64,000 nt of DNA. Source: DASRJG01 sp964647625 (GTDB lineage: Bacteria > Acidobacteriota > Polarisedimenticolia > Polarisedimenticolales > DASRJG01). The stretch spans positions 1-64,000 of the forward strand of contig CAZYHZ010000013.1 in NCBI GenBank assembly GCA_964647625.1, given 5' to 3'. Every line of letters starts with the position of its first letter. Positions within the stretch are counted from its first letter, which is position 1. Of this stretch, positions 42,301-50,384 are shown one piece after another. The notes under the pieces are model-generated. The model worked only from the letters and a program-made list of their open reading frames with translations, was not told the origin of the DNA and made no database searches. Made by a program: the position numbers and the translations under genes.

Positions 42301-43116
42301 GGCCGAAAGCGCGGCTCCGCACTCCATCAGGGGGCGGGACACGCTGTACCCGAGGTCGGTGAAGGCGCCGGCGAGAAAGTCCTGGACGCCGTAGGCGATT
42401 CCCTTGGTGCCGGTGCCGTTGTTGAGGGCGCCGTAGATCCCGTGCACGCCCGTGCCGTGGTCGTCGTCGTAGGGGTTGAGCGGTGGACGGCCCAGGAAGG
42501 TGATCGTGGGGAGGTCCAGGTGGTTGCGGTTCAGCCCGTACTCGACGTCGCACACCTTCACGCCCGAGCCGCTCCAGCCGCGCGTCCAGGCGTTGCGCGC
42601 GTCGATCCCGTTCGGCGCCGCGTCGAGGTAGTCCTGATAAGGGGATGCCGGCGGGCCCGAATAGTCGGGCGCCGTGGGCGGTGGGACCGGCTTCGGCACG
42701 AAGTAGGCGGCCTCGACGCTGTCGTAGCGCTGAAGGATTTCCTTGGCGCGATCGGCGGTGAGCCCGGGTGGAAGGCGCAGCCGCATGTAGTTGTTGAGGT
42801 CGGGGAGCGGCTTGGCGCGGTTGGCCTGGCCGTCGCGCCGCATGCGGTCGAGCGCGTCTTCGCTGACCGAGTGCGTGCGGTCCCAGGTGGCCCCGCCGAA
42901 AGCGTGGAGTATTCCTTGAAGGTCGGAGCCGACGGCGGCGTTGTGTCCCACGTCTGTGGGCTGGCCGTCCCGCAGGCGGACGGTCGTCCCTTCCTTGAAC
43001 TTCACGTCCAGGAGGTTTGGCTCGTGCGTGGAGTTGTCCACGGGGGGCGCCGCGGCGGCGCGACCTCCGCCGAGGATGACCATCAAGACGACGGCAAGCA
43101 AGCGTGCGGTTCGCAT
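39382..43116 (-). CDS. Subtilisin-like protease fused to a beta-helix and CP-ending C-terminal domain
   Basis: 1244 residues from the ATG at 43116 (strong GGAGG). Signal peptide 1-23. An S8 protease domain spans about 180-480: Asp190 ('VKVCDVEYG'), His220 ('DDDHGTGVHGI'), oxyanion Asn320 ('ETSGNGGQ') and Ser410 ('FGGSSGAGPIVTGAVALL'), though the serine motif departs from GTSMA. A parallel beta-helix (about 500-820) with polymorphic-outer-membrane-type repeats follows ('GGGIYN.tGSPnLqrvtF.sN.A'). Next come a beta-sandwich, a MopE-like metal motif ('DGIDNNCDGVAD') and the shared C-terminal domain ending in Cys-Pro. It is probably a cell-surface or secreted enzyme. Confidence 0.88.
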   Translation of the reverse strand: MRTARLLAVVLMVILGGGRAAAAPPVDNSTHEPNLLDVKFKEGTTVRLRDGQPTDVGHNAAVGSDLQGILHAFGGATWDRTHSVSEDALDRMRRDGQANRAKPLPDLNNYMRLRLPPGLTADRAKEILQRYDSVEAAYFVPKPVPPPTAPDYSGPPASPYQDYLDAAPNGIDARNAWTRGWSGSGVKVCDVEYGLNRNHLDLPTITFLGRPPLNPYDDDHGTGVHGIYGALNNGTGTKGIAYGVQDFLAGAFTDLGYSVSRPLMECGAALSAGDVVLIEQQMDGPYGDPYYVPMEWSKPVYDAILTLVANGIVVVETSGNGGQNLDDPIYSTNNDDHWPFLTENDSGAIIVTGAMSPHQVAPRSYWSWSNYGATVDLQGWGDSIVTTGNGGLYSAEGRNLYYRSDFGGSSGAGPIVTGAVALLEQAHKSLYNSPAPPALIKQLLVSTGTVWSGVRKLGPLPNLKAALDALQHVYYVDNLAVGAGNGTSWANAFKELQGALAVATSGSRILVAHGAYRPDWDPVANAYTNNRAATFTLKNGVTILGGYPNGGGVRDSDVNTTLLTGSIGTVSSTDNSYHVVTAGSGIDDSAVLDGFTIVAGYANGGSPNDRGAGIYLSNAFPALRNLSMMQNFAAMGGGIYNDTGSPNLQRVTFDSNSASTGGAGMWNQAGDPRLTGCTFSNNTASGEGGGLFSQSGWPHIEETKFISNVGTRGGGFSNWPGGSSYLDSCEFRGNQATSDVGGAVLDYTGKLRLNNVTMTANTAPSAGGGIYIFDVNTVTIRNSILWANTNGSISGAAATVSNSIVQGGYSGTAIVNADPLFRTAGTDLRLKVGSPALNTGDAATCAATDVRGVFREGACDMGAYQYRGNPGTFWTNGEVDLLHAGESHDSTPSGGAVRQSADDFVVPAGMLCDVSSFRGVLQDGTKVPDAVAKLYTDASGQPGTELQTWSVHAYCQHNPALACAQSADCVVGGACTSYAQCPAGDGCELGQCVSSCILPGQSLGYRSTGRLWEPRFDVTRRLGSGTYWLSIYGTTESGSSADSYAISAGDGAIRSNSYRFRQVGFAWVDGGPYNGTTPSDIALEVDANCLVDADGDLYDASVDCNDSNPTVYPGAPELCDGIDNNCDGVADPGAPPSGVPTLLVASRTQLSWNAIAGSTGYDIVQGSLSALRSGGGSFSDAACDGNDQAGTTLAISGATPPAGGLWFLVRPSSSICGAGTYNTSSPKQVASRDAKIAASAGACP

Positions 43117-43129
43117 GGAGCCTCCCCCC

Positions 43130-43159
43130 GATCTACGGACATTGTCGTACACCGGTCAA
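43130..43159 (-). promoter_or_regulatory. Possible promoter of the protease/beta-helix gene
   Basis: Minus-strand TTGACC (43159-43154), 18 bp, TAGATC (43135-43130), just before the GGGGGGAGG ribosome-binding site. Spacing is slightly long, so the call is tentative. Confidence 0.35.
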
Positions 43160-43203
43160 TAACGGAAGGAGGCAGGTTTGTTACAGCCTCGCAAATCTCG
43201 GCG

Positions 43204-43232
43204 TTGCCGCCGGGTGCGGATCGCCGTACGCT
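43204..43232 (+). promoter_or_regulatory. Promoter of the beta-helix gene, conserved with its paralogue
   Basis: TTGCCG (43204-43209), 17 bp, TACGCT (43227-43232). The same boxes, the same spacing and the adjoining GATCGCCG recur before the paralogue at 63767, while the leaders below differ. Confidence 0.5.
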
Positions 43233-43261
43233 CCCAAGATCTACAAACCGATGGGGGTGGT

Positions 43262-44695
43262 ATGCAAGCTTCTCGGCGTGCCCGGTTCGCGGCCCTGCTT
43301 TGCGCGGTAGCGTGGCTGTCCGTCACCGCCTCGCGCGCGACCACCATCGCGGGTGGCAACGTCATCAACCAAACGTGGACTTCGGCAGGAAGCCCGTACA
43401 TCGTCCAGGGGGACGTGACGGTCCCCACGGGGGCGTTCCTGAACATCAGCGCCGGCACGGTCGTGCAGTTCGCATCGACGGACGGCCAGGCCAGCGGCGC
43501 CGATACCAGCCGGGTTGAGCTGATCGTCAAGGGCACGCTCACAGTTTCCGGCACCGCGGCCTCGCCCGTGACGTTTCAGGCGCAATCCGGAACGACCGCC
43601 TCGATCTGGTACGGCATCGAGGTGAACTCCGCGGCCGCGAGCGCCAGCATCGATCACGCCGCGATCCAGCACGCCGCCTTCGGCATCCAGTCGGCCGCCA
43701 CGGGAACCGTGCTGTCGGTAACGAACACGACGATCGATACCTGCCAGTACGGGATCCAGAATTCGGACGGCACGCCGTCGCTCGACTCGATTCAGGTTTC
43801 GGGCTGCAACACGTCCTTCAACTTCGTCGGAAAGGGGACGGTGACGCTCAAGAACGCCATCGCCCGATCCAGCGCGAGCTACGGCGTTCTTGCGTTGGCG
43901 TCGACAGGCACGATGAACGTGACGGTCGTCAGCTCCACGATCAACGGCGGCGCGAACTATGGACTGTACGCAGGCTCCAACTCCGCCTCGTTCCAGGCCA
44001 ACCTGACCGTGGAAAACGACATCGTCACCAGCAACGTCGTGGGCGTCTACCGGCAGACGAGTCCGGGCCCGGCCGTCGTATCCGTGACGTACTCGGACGT
44101 GTGGAACAACGGAGCGAACTACTTCAGCGTCGCCCCGGGTGCCGGAGCGATTTCGGTGAATCCGTCGTACGTGGGCGCAAACAATCTCCACTTGAGCGCG
44201 GGGAGCCTCGCCATCGACTCCGGCACCGCCGGAGCCGCGGAGCCCACGCACGACTTCGACGGCAACGCGCGGCCGCTCGACGGCGACGGCATCGGCGGCG
44301 CCGCGTTCGACATGGGCGCCTACGAGTTCGTGCCCGCGGCCGTCCTCGGTTCCGTGGCCGAAGTCCCCGGCGGTCTACAACCGGTCCTGACGATCGCCAC
44401 GCCCGACCATGTGAGCTTGAACCTTCAGTGGGGCGCCTCGTGCGGCGGCGGGGCCATCGACTACGCGGTCTATGAAGGCACGATCGGCTCGTGGTACAGC
44501 CACGTGCCCGCGACGTGCACGACCTCGGGTGGCCTGACCGCGAGCTACACGCCTCCGCCCGGGAACAAGTACTACCTCGTGGTCCCGCTCAACGCCTCTG
44601 CCGAGGGCATCTACGGGCACGCGTCGTCGGGGACGCCGATTCCGGTGTCGGGCTCGGCGTGCCGGGCCTCGCAGAACACGGCGGGGTGCCCGTAG
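43262..44695 (+). CDS. Secreted right-handed beta-helix protein
   Basis: 477 residues from the ATG at 43262 (GGGGGTGG just before). Signal peptide 1-27 (Ala-Ser-Arg-Ala). The next segment 'NVINQTWTSAGSPYIVqGDVTV' is nearly identical to that of the truncated gene at 63767. Residues 30-370 form a parallel beta-helix of the pectate-lyase-like or right-handed type, ending in 'AFDMGAYEF', a common closing motif. The last 105 residues are FN3-like and end in Cys-Pro, a diverged form of the C-terminal domain of neighbours. No catalytic residues are apparent; it may be adhesive. Confidence 0.85.
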   Translation: MQASRRARFAALLCAVAWLSVTASRATTIAGGNVINQTWTSAGSPYIVQGDVTVPTGAFLNISAGTVVQFASTDGQASGADTSRVELIVKGTLTVSGTAASPVTFQAQSGTTASIWYGIEVNSAAASASIDHAAIQHAAFGIQSAATGTVLSVTNTTIDTCQYGIQNSDGTPSLDSIQVSGCNTSFNFVGKGTVTLKNAIARSSASYGVLALASTGTMNVTVVSSTINGGANYGLYAGSNSASFQANLTVENDIVTSNVVGVYRQTSPGPAVVSVTYSDVWNNGANYFSVAPGAGAISVNPSYVGANNLHLSAGSLAIDSGTAGAAEPTHDFDGNARPLDGDGIGGAAFDMGAYEFVPAAVLGSVAEVPGGLQPVLTIATPDHVSLNLQWGASCGGGAIDYAVYEGTIGSWYSHVPATCTTSGGLTASYTPPPGNKYYLVVPLNASAEGIYGHASSGTPIPVSGSACRASQNTAGCP

Positions 44696-44766
44696 CGGGA
44701 TCGGGCTCGAGCGCGACGGACGAGATCATCCCGGCGATACAGAGCCGCGTTGTGCCTCTGGTCGAC

Positions 44767-44916
44767 GCCACCGTGCAACGAACACCGCCGCCGCAAGGTC
44801 GCCGGTGACGTTGAGCCGATGAGAACGCGGGTGCTCTCCTTCACGGCGTGCGGCCCCTCACATCATGAGGTCGCCGCCGTTGATGTCGAGCGCCGCCCCG
44901 GTGATATACCCGGCGC
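44767..44916. pseudogene. Collapsed duplicate of the SDR/symporter locus
   Basis: 44767-44815 matches 47040-47088 (two differences), the 3' end of the symporter gene. 44816-44916 matches from 48236 (two differences, then divergence), the symporter start plus the 3' end of the SDR gene, with 60 of 60 bases identical at 44821-44880. The intervening 1147 bp are missing, with GAG at both edges of the gap. It therefore derives from a second copy of the locus that lost its centre. It encodes no usable protein. Confidence 0.85.
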
Positions 44917-44993
44917 CGGCGGCTTGCCCGTAGTGGCCGGGAACGGCTTGATTGCGAAGGCGCCCGAGTCGTCGAACGGTATACACAACGCCA

Positions 44994-45263
44994 ATGCGCA
45001 CGACCGCTGTGCTCGCCGCTGATACGTCGCTCGCCGCCGAACGCAGGCAGGTCGCATTGTGGCGGCGCATGTCCCCCCTCGAGAAGCTGAATCTCGTCGG
45101 CGAGAGCACCCGAGCCGTGCTCCAGCTGTCGCTCGCCGGGATCCGACTGCGTTATCCGGAAGCCTCGGATGAAGAATGCAGGTTGCGACTTGCAATATTG
45201 ACGCTGGGGCGCGAGCTGGCGTGCCGGGCCTATCCCGAAGCGGCACGACTCCGCGGTCGCTGA
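44994..45263 (+). CDS. Small helical partner of a nucleotidyltransferase (module 3)
   Basis: 89 residues from the ATG at 44994. Core 'WRRMSPLEKLNLVGESTRAVLQLSLAGIRLRYP' then 'DEECRLRLAILTLGRELACRAYP', a pattern I associate with small proteins upstream of DUF6036-type nucleotidyltransferases. The gene ends 2 bp before the decayed partner. It appears intact itself. Confidence 0.68.
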   Translation: MRTTAVLAADTSLAAERRQVALWRRMSPLEKLNLVGESTRAVLQLSLAGIRLRYPEASDEECRLRLAILTLGRELACRAYPEAARLRGR

Positions 45264-45265
45264 GT

Positions 45266-45752
45266 GTGATCTCCAACACGATCCCGGCGGCACTGATTGT
45301 TGCCGAGGTGCTGGAGGCATGCGGCGTTCGTTACCTCGTCGGCGGCTCGCTGGGCGATCGTTTCTACGTCGATGCCGAGGCTTTTCGTCGGGCGGTCCGC
45401 GACGGATCCAGCGCGAACATCATTCACGACGCGACATCGACGAAGGTCGATCTGTTCATGATCGGCGAATCGCCTCTCGACAAGGGGCAGATGGATCGCC
45501 GCCAACGCGTGCGAGTGTCGACCGATCCCGACGCTTGGCTGTACGTCTACATGTCCGAAGACATTCTCCTGCAGAAGCTTCGGTGGTACCGGCTCGGGAA
45601 CGAAGTTTCCGATCGGCAATGGCGGGACGTTCTCGGCATCATCCCTGGTGCAGGGTGACCGCCTGGATCGGAGCTATCTGCAGTCCGCAGCCGCGTTGCT
45701 CGGCGTGTCCGGCCTTCTTCAACGCGCGCTCGACGAGGCTCAGGGCGAGTAG
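45266..45752 (+). pseudogene. Decayed nucleotidyltransferase gene (module 3)
   Basis: It starts at GTG 45266 ('ALIVAEVLEACGVRYLVGGS'). Directly after the Gly-Gly-Ser turn the sequence jumps to 'GDRFYVDAEAFRRAVRDGSSaNIIH', so about 30-40 residues including the Asp-x-Asp metal motif are missing. Near 45645 the frame shifts: the first frame ends at 45658, while the +1 frame continues to a TAG at 45750-45752 with the expected tail 'LVQGDRLDRSYLQSAAALLG'. Two independent lesions make this a non-functional remnant of a toxin-like enzyme. Confidence 0.8.
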
Positions 45753-45787
45753 TCTGATCACCTCCGCCTTCGGAGAGCCCAGATCCG

Positions 45788-46999
45788 CTAGCCCGGCCGT
45801 GCGACCGTACCGCCCACGAGCTGAAACCCGTATCGAATCACGATAGCCACGACAACGCTCTCCACGGCCGGCACGACGGCTTCCGCGAGGCCGACGTAGA
45901 CGAATAGGCGTCTCGAGAAGAGCCAACCGTCGTTCGAGGAGCTGAGCATGACGATTCCAATGCCCACCAACGCATGGAGCACGACGGGAGCGATGAACGT
46001 CAGCAGCCACTTCGCCCAGCTCGCCGACCGCCACGGCTTGAACAGGAGCGCGCAGAGTCCCGTCAGCCCCAAGTTGATCGCGAGCCCCGACAGCGACCCA
46101 TTCTTGTTCGTCCACAGGAGCGATGCGTCATTACCCGCAGCATCGGCACGGGTCGTCCGGTTGTTGTAATACGCGTAGCGAAGCGCCTGCCGCTGTTTGC
46201 CCGAGCGCTCGAACTCGGCGAGCGAAAACTGGAACGGCGGTGCTGCGACGGAGTCGAGCTCCAGCATCGCGACGTGCGTCTGCTCATCCAGATTCACCCG
46301 CCAATCGATGCTGTTGAGCGTGTTGCCGGATATGTGCGCCGCGCAGTCCTGGCTGAGGCCGTCGAGCGTCAGCGTGCAAGGCGGAACGGGCGGAAGCGCT
46401 TCGCCGGCACCCCGAGGCAGCCCGCCGATGACGAATCGAATCTTCATTTGTTGCGCGCGCTCGTCGGACGGATATTCGATTGGAACGACGTCGACGATCG
46501 CCGGGCCGCCCCGCAATCGCGCAAGCTGCCGCTCGACCTCCTCGAATGACAGGCTCGCCGCGTTGCTGTGCTTGCCCTCGCGCTCGACGGCGATCTCGAT
46601 CGCCCGGCCTGCGGATTGCGGCAAGTACGATCGAGGCGCGTCGAGCTCGATCAGGCTGTCCTCCGCGATCAGGCCCTGCAGGGTGTCGAGCGCAACACGC
46701 CGTCCGGCGACGACGACGGTGACGAACTTCTTGCGGAGCGGCTCGTCGAGCGCGAGAAAGTCGTGACCGACGAGGAGGAGTCTCATCACATCGGGGTCGG
46801 GGTGCGAGCCGCGGGCGTCGCGCCGAAAATGCGGAAGCACGACGATCCTTTCGACGGCCGGGTCGGGGAACGACGACGCGGCGGATTCGAGCTTGCGTGT
46901 AGATTGGGACAGCGCCGACGCCATGCGAGCCACCGGAATGCCCCAGTAGTAGACCAGGGCCAGCACGATCACCGCCAGGCCGAGCCTTCTGTTCGACAC
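45788..46999 (-). CDS. Membrane protein of unknown function
   Basis: 403 residues from a GTG at 46999; the frame upstream is antisense-like noise. One N-terminal helix (about 8-25) is followed by a 280-residue soluble, probably periplasmic, domain. Three or four membrane helices lie at the C-terminus (about 310-400). The soluble part includes 'FVTVVVAGRRVALDTLQGLIAEDSLIELD' and a repeated 'LTLDGLSQDC' style. I do not recognise the family. It ends 26 bp downstream of the symporter gene on the same strand, so it may be the last gene of that unit. Confidence 0.7.
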   Translation of the reverse strand: MSNRRLGLAVIVLALVYYWGIPVARMASALSQSTRKLESAASSFPDPAVERIVVLPHFRRDARGSHPDPDVMRLLLVGHDFLALDEPLRKKFVTVVVAGRRVALDTLQGLIAEDSLIELDAPRSYLPQSAGRAIEIAVEREGKHSNAASLSFEEVERQLARLRGGPAIVDVVPIEYPSDERAQQMKIRFVIGGLPRGAGEALPPVPPCTLTLDGLSQDCAAHISGNTLNSIDWRVNLDEQTHVAMLELDSVAAPPFQFSLAEFERSGKQRQALRYAYYNNRTTRADAAGNDASLLWTNKNGSLSGLAINLGLTGLCALLFKPWRSASWAKWLLTFIAPVVLHALVGIGIVMLSSSNDGWLFSRRLFVYVGLAEAVVPAVESVVVAIVIRYGFQLVGGTVARPG

Positions 47000-47025
47000 G
47001 AGGGGATCTCGCACGTGGGAGTGAT

Positions 47026-48264
47026 CTAGGTCTTTTCGCGCCACCGTGCAACGAACACCGCCGCCGCAAGATCGCCCGTGACGTTGAGCACGGTCGCGAA
47101 CAGGTCGGGGATCGCGTCCACCGCGATGAGGACGCCGATGCCCTCGACGGGCAGCCCGATCGATATGAACATCGGCGTCAACATCAGGAACGCGCCGCGC
47201 GGCACGCCGGGGCCGGCGAACGCCAGGAAGATCGCCGTGAACGCGATCGTCAGGTATGCCGAGATGCCGAGCGGGACCTGATAGAACCAGCCGATGAAGA
47301 GTGCGCCCCACGTCCAGGAAACCGGGGCCGCGAACTTGAACATCGAGACGGATACCGGCAGCACGAACCCCGTCACGTCGGAGGGTAAGCGCAAATCGTC
47401 CTCGGCTCCGCGGACGAGCGCCGGCAGGGTCGCAATCGACGAGCTCGACGAGAACGCGATCGTCTGCGACGGCAGCGCCGCGCGGGCGAATTCGCGCACC
47501 GGCAGGCCGGTCAGGATCGAGACCGCCGGATACAGCAGCAGGACGAACACGATACAGCCGAGCGAATAGGCAACGATATAAAAGCCGACGCCGCCCGCGA
47601 ACCCCGCGCCGCCGTGGGCGCCGAGGCTGAGCATCAGCACGAACACGCCGGCGGGCGCGAGCCAAATCACCCAGCCGACGAGCACCAGCATGGCGTCGCC
47701 GAGCGCGCGAAAGAACCGCAGCATGAGGTCGCGCCCTTCGGCGGGAATGCGGCCGATGGCCAGCGCGAACAGCAGCGTGAACGCGACGAGCGGCAGCATG
47801 GCGCCGTTCGCCGCCGCGGCGACGGGATTGACCGGAAGCAGCGACAGCAGCCAGTTCCAGAATCCGACGGGAGTGGGCGTTGCCGTAAGCGCCGCCGCCG
47901 CTTCCGCGGCTCCGGGCGGCAGCCCGGGCCGCACGCTGACGAGGTGCGGCAGCCATGAGAACAGCGCGACGCCGAGCGGGATCGCCAGCGCGCTCGCCGC
48001 GGTCAGCATCGCGATGAAGACCACGAGGGTCCGGCCGCCGATCCTGCCGATCGAGCCGACGCCCGACGCGGACGCCACGCCGGTGATCACGAGCGACACC
48101 ATGAGCGGGATCACGGTCATCCGGATCGCGTTGACCCACAGCGTGCCGGCCGGCGCGATCGCATCGACGGCCTTGAGCAGCGTGTCGTTTCCCGACGCGG
48201 CCACGGCCAGGCCGGCACCGAGCCCCGCACCGAGGCCGATGAGAACGCGGGTGCTCTCCTTCAC
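47026..48264 (-). CDS. Dicarboxylate/amino acid:cation symporter (DAACS/GltP family)
   Basis: 412 residues. Family marks are the N-terminal 'WVNAIRMTVIPLMVSLVITGVAS', the serine-rich hairpin 'AFSSSSSIATLPAL', and the last helices 'GIGVLIAVDAIPDLFATVLNVTGDLAAAVFVARW', where the Asp and Asn that bind substrate and cation sit. About eight membrane helices plus re-entrant loops are expected. Substrate is probably an acidic amino acid or dicarboxylate. It starts 13 bp after the SDR stop and is probably co-transcribed with it. Confidence 0.9.
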   Translation of the reverse strand: MKESTRVLIGLGAGLGAGLAVAASGNDTLLKAVDAIAPAGTLWVNAIRMTVIPLMVSLVITGVASASGVGSIGRIGGRTLVVFIAMLTAASALAIPLGVALFSWLPHLVSVRPGLPPGAAEAAAALTATPTPVGFWNWLLSLLPVNPVAAAANGAMLPLVAFTLLFALAIGRIPAEGRDLMLRFFRALGDAMLVLVGWVIWLAPAGVFVLMLSLGAHGGAGFAGGVGFYIVAYSLGCIVFVLLLYPAVSILTGLPVREFARAALPSQTIAFSSSSSIATLPALVRGAEDDLRLPSDVTGFVLPVSVSMFKFAAPVSWTWGALFIGWFYQVPLGISAYLTIAFTAIFLAFAGPGVPRGAFLMLTPMFISIGLPVEGIGVLIAVDAIPDLFATVLNVTGDLAAAVFVARWREKT

Positions 48265-48277
48265 GGCGTGCGGCCCC

Positions 48278-49036
48278 TCACATCATGAGGTCGCCGCCGT
48301 TGATGTCGAGCGACGCCCCGGTGATATAGCCGGCGCTCTCCGACGCGGCGAAGCAGATCAGGTCGGCGACTTCACGTGCGGTCCCGAGGCGGGGGACGGG
48401 AAACCCCTTCGCGAGATCCTCGAGGACGGAAGGCGTTGCGCTCTCGCGCGTCAACTCCGTGTCGATCATCCCCGGGCAGACGGCATTGACGGTGATGCCG
48501 TACTTGCCGAGCTCCTTCGCCGCCGCCCGCGTCAATCCCAGAAGCCCGGTCTTCGACGCGGTGTAGTGCGCGCCGCCGAGCGTGCTGACCATGCGCCCGC
48601 CGGTGGACGAGATGTTCACGACGCGCCCATACCCCTGCGCCTTCATCGCCGGCAAGACGGCCTGCGTCAGCACGAACGGCGCCGTCAAGTTCACGTCGAG
48701 CGCACGGCGCCATTCGGCGGCGCTGATCTGCTCGAGCCGCGTCGTGAGCGGAAGAGCCGCGTTGTTGACGAGGATGTCGATGCGGCCGAATCGATCGAGC
48801 ACTCGCTTCACGATCGACGCCGCCTGGGCGTCGTCGGCAACGTCCCCGTCCACGGCGAAGGCGCGCTCTCCGACCGCGCGGGCCGCGGCTTCGGCTCGTG
48901 CTCGGTCACGCGCGTTCACCGCGACGCTCGCGCCTCGCTCGTGAAGGCGGAGCGCTGCCGCGAGTCCCAGGCCGCGCGACGCCCCCGTGATCAGCGCCAC
49001 GCGGCCTGCAAAGTCGTCGATGGATCGCTCGTTCAC
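48278..49036 (-). CDS. Short-chain dehydrogenase/reductase
   Basis: 252 residues from the GTG at 49036 (a GTG at 49075 is possible). Classical SDR: cofactor loop 'TGASRGLG' at about 17-24, 'NNAA' near 92, catalytic Ser in 'NISStGG', Y-x-x-x-K in 'YTASKTG', and 'PGMIDTELT'. The Ala/Asn-Arg turn after the second strand ('VAVNARD') favours NADP(H). The C-terminus 'YITGASLDINGGDLMM' is that of FabG-like members. Substrate is unknown. Confidence 0.9.
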   Translation of the reverse strand: MNERSIDDFAGRVALITGASRGLGLAAALRLHERGASVAVNARDRARAEAAARAVGERAFAVDGDVADDAQAASIVKRVLDRFGRIDILVNNAALPLTTRLEQISAAEWRRALDVNLTAPFVLTQAVLPAMKAQGYGRVVNISSTGGRMVSTLGGAHYTASKTGLLGLTRAAAKELGKYGITVNAVCPGMIDTELTRESATPSVLEDLAKGFPVPRLGTAREVADLICFAASESAGYITGASLDINGGDLMM

Positions 49037-49148
49037 GGGATGCGGAGTATATGCGCGGAATCCGCGGTCAGGCACACGGCAGCCAATTGGGCTTGTGAAC
49101 CGTCAGGCGACCCGAGCGCTCCGGGTCCGGCGTCAACTCATGGGAGGA

Positions 49149-50114
49149 TCAGTTGTTCGTGAACGAGATCCTCGAGTCGTTGTGAAAATTCTTGACCTGC
49201 TGCACGGTGATCTCGGCCGGGCCGACGCAAGATGCCGTGGTCCCGCCGGCCGTGCTCTTGGTCGTCCCGATCTCCGACCACATCACCGCAACGTTGTGAG
49301 TGCCGTTGCCCGGCATCGGTACGACAAAGTCGAAGCCGTGCGTCGACAGCGTCGTGAGGAGAACCTGGAAATTGCACCCGGGGGCGGGGGCCTGGCACAA
49401 GCCGGCGCCGACACCGTCGGTCGGGTTGGTGCACGTGTTACCTACCGGGCAATCGGAATCCGTCGTGCACGCGCCGGCCGGCGCGGGAGCGATGCACGTG
49501 GCCAGATTTCCGAACAGCGTATTGCTGACCTGCTGGATTCTCTGATCGTAGACGACGCACTGGCTGGGAAAGACCGGAAGGCCGCCGGTGAACGTCTGAT
49601 GGCCGGGGCTGCCGCTGACGACGGGGTCGACGAAGACGCAAACCTGGATTCCAACGTCGGCCGTCGCATCGGCGACGGTGGTCGTCAGGCTCGTCTTGGT
49701 GAACAGCCCGGTATCGAGCGAGGGTCTGATGAGCAGCGTCGTTCCGTAACCGTTCGGTGTCCTGATGTCCGTCGTGAGCGAGGTCAGCGAGGTCCCGCCC
49801 GTGAGAGTGGCTCCGGTAAACGCGCCGGCGCCCACGCAAACCCCCGAGAGCCCGCAGACGGTATCGCTCGGACAGTCCGAGCTCGTCGTGCACGCGGTGG
49901 CCGACGTGCAAACGCCCGCCGTGCAGGTCGGAGCGCCCGCGGGACACTGTCCGCTGTTCGTGCACGTCGAGGCGCTGAACGTGGCCGGAACGGCCACGCA
50001 CGAGGCCGACGTGCCGGTCGCTGTGAAGTTGCCGCTGCTGTCCGCGAACGCACCGGCTGCGGCAAGCATGAACACGAGCGTGCTGAGCATACAAATGGAT
50101 GCGAGCTTCCTCAT
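49149..50114 (-). CDS. Secreted Cys-rich protein
   Basis: 321 residues from the ATG at 50114. The signal peptide runs to about 24 (Ala-Phe-Ala-Asp). Two to three 'C....qCPaGaptC.aGvC' modules (about 40-95 and 225-255) are set in a beta-rich protein ('TTDIRTPNGYGTTLLIRPSLDTGLFT', 'HTVAVMWSEIGTT'-like). The Cys modules resemble those of other secreted proteins in the window. It does not end in Cys-Pro. Function unknown. Confidence 0.75.
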   Translation of the reverse strand: MRKLASICMLSTLVFMLAAAGAFADSSGNFTATGTSASCVAVPATFSASTCTNSGQCPAGAPTCTAGVCTSATACTTSSDCPSDTVCGLSGVCVGAGAFTGATLTGGTSLTSLTTDIRTPNGYGTTLLIRPSLDTGLFTKTSLTTTVADATADVGIQVCVFVDPVVSGSPGHQTFTGGLPVFPSQCVVYDQRIQQVSNTLFGNLATCIAPAPAGACTTDSDCPVGNTCTNPTDGVGAGLCQAPAPGCNFQVLLTTLSTHGFDFVVPMPGNGTHNVAVMWSEIGTTKSTAGGTTASCVGPAEITVQQVKNFHNDSRISFTNN

Positions 50115-50384
50115 TGCGCTTCCTCCGTGAGGCGTCTTGGTTCTGCGGCACGCCACTGACGGCAGCCCACCATCGGGACACAGCCAGGAAATCTCGATAC
50201 GCGCCGACGAGCTGCGGCCTAAGCAAGAGCCGAGCCGAGCTCGGTGTGGTGCGTTCTGCGCGTGAACATCACGACGGAGCGCGAACGGGGCACTCCCATG
50301 GCCGGGGAGAATTGACGTCGTCTGTACTTCGCGCTACACGGCGAATCGTTTTGACACGCGACTTCGGTGGCGCCCCGCCGGACG

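Noticed and set aside
41383..43518. 711-codon open frame antisense to the protease gene
   Set aside because: Same effect; arginine/valine-rich product, no ribosome-binding site, and opposite a clear domain protein.
44858..45109. Short minus-strand frame ending like an SDR
   Set aside because: The C-terminal match to FabG-like proteins comes from the collapsed duplicate; there is no catalytic part, so it is not a gene.
47690..49162. 490-codon plus-strand frame over the symporter and SDR genes
   Set aside because: Both real genes are on the minus strand with complete motifs; this product is low-complexity.
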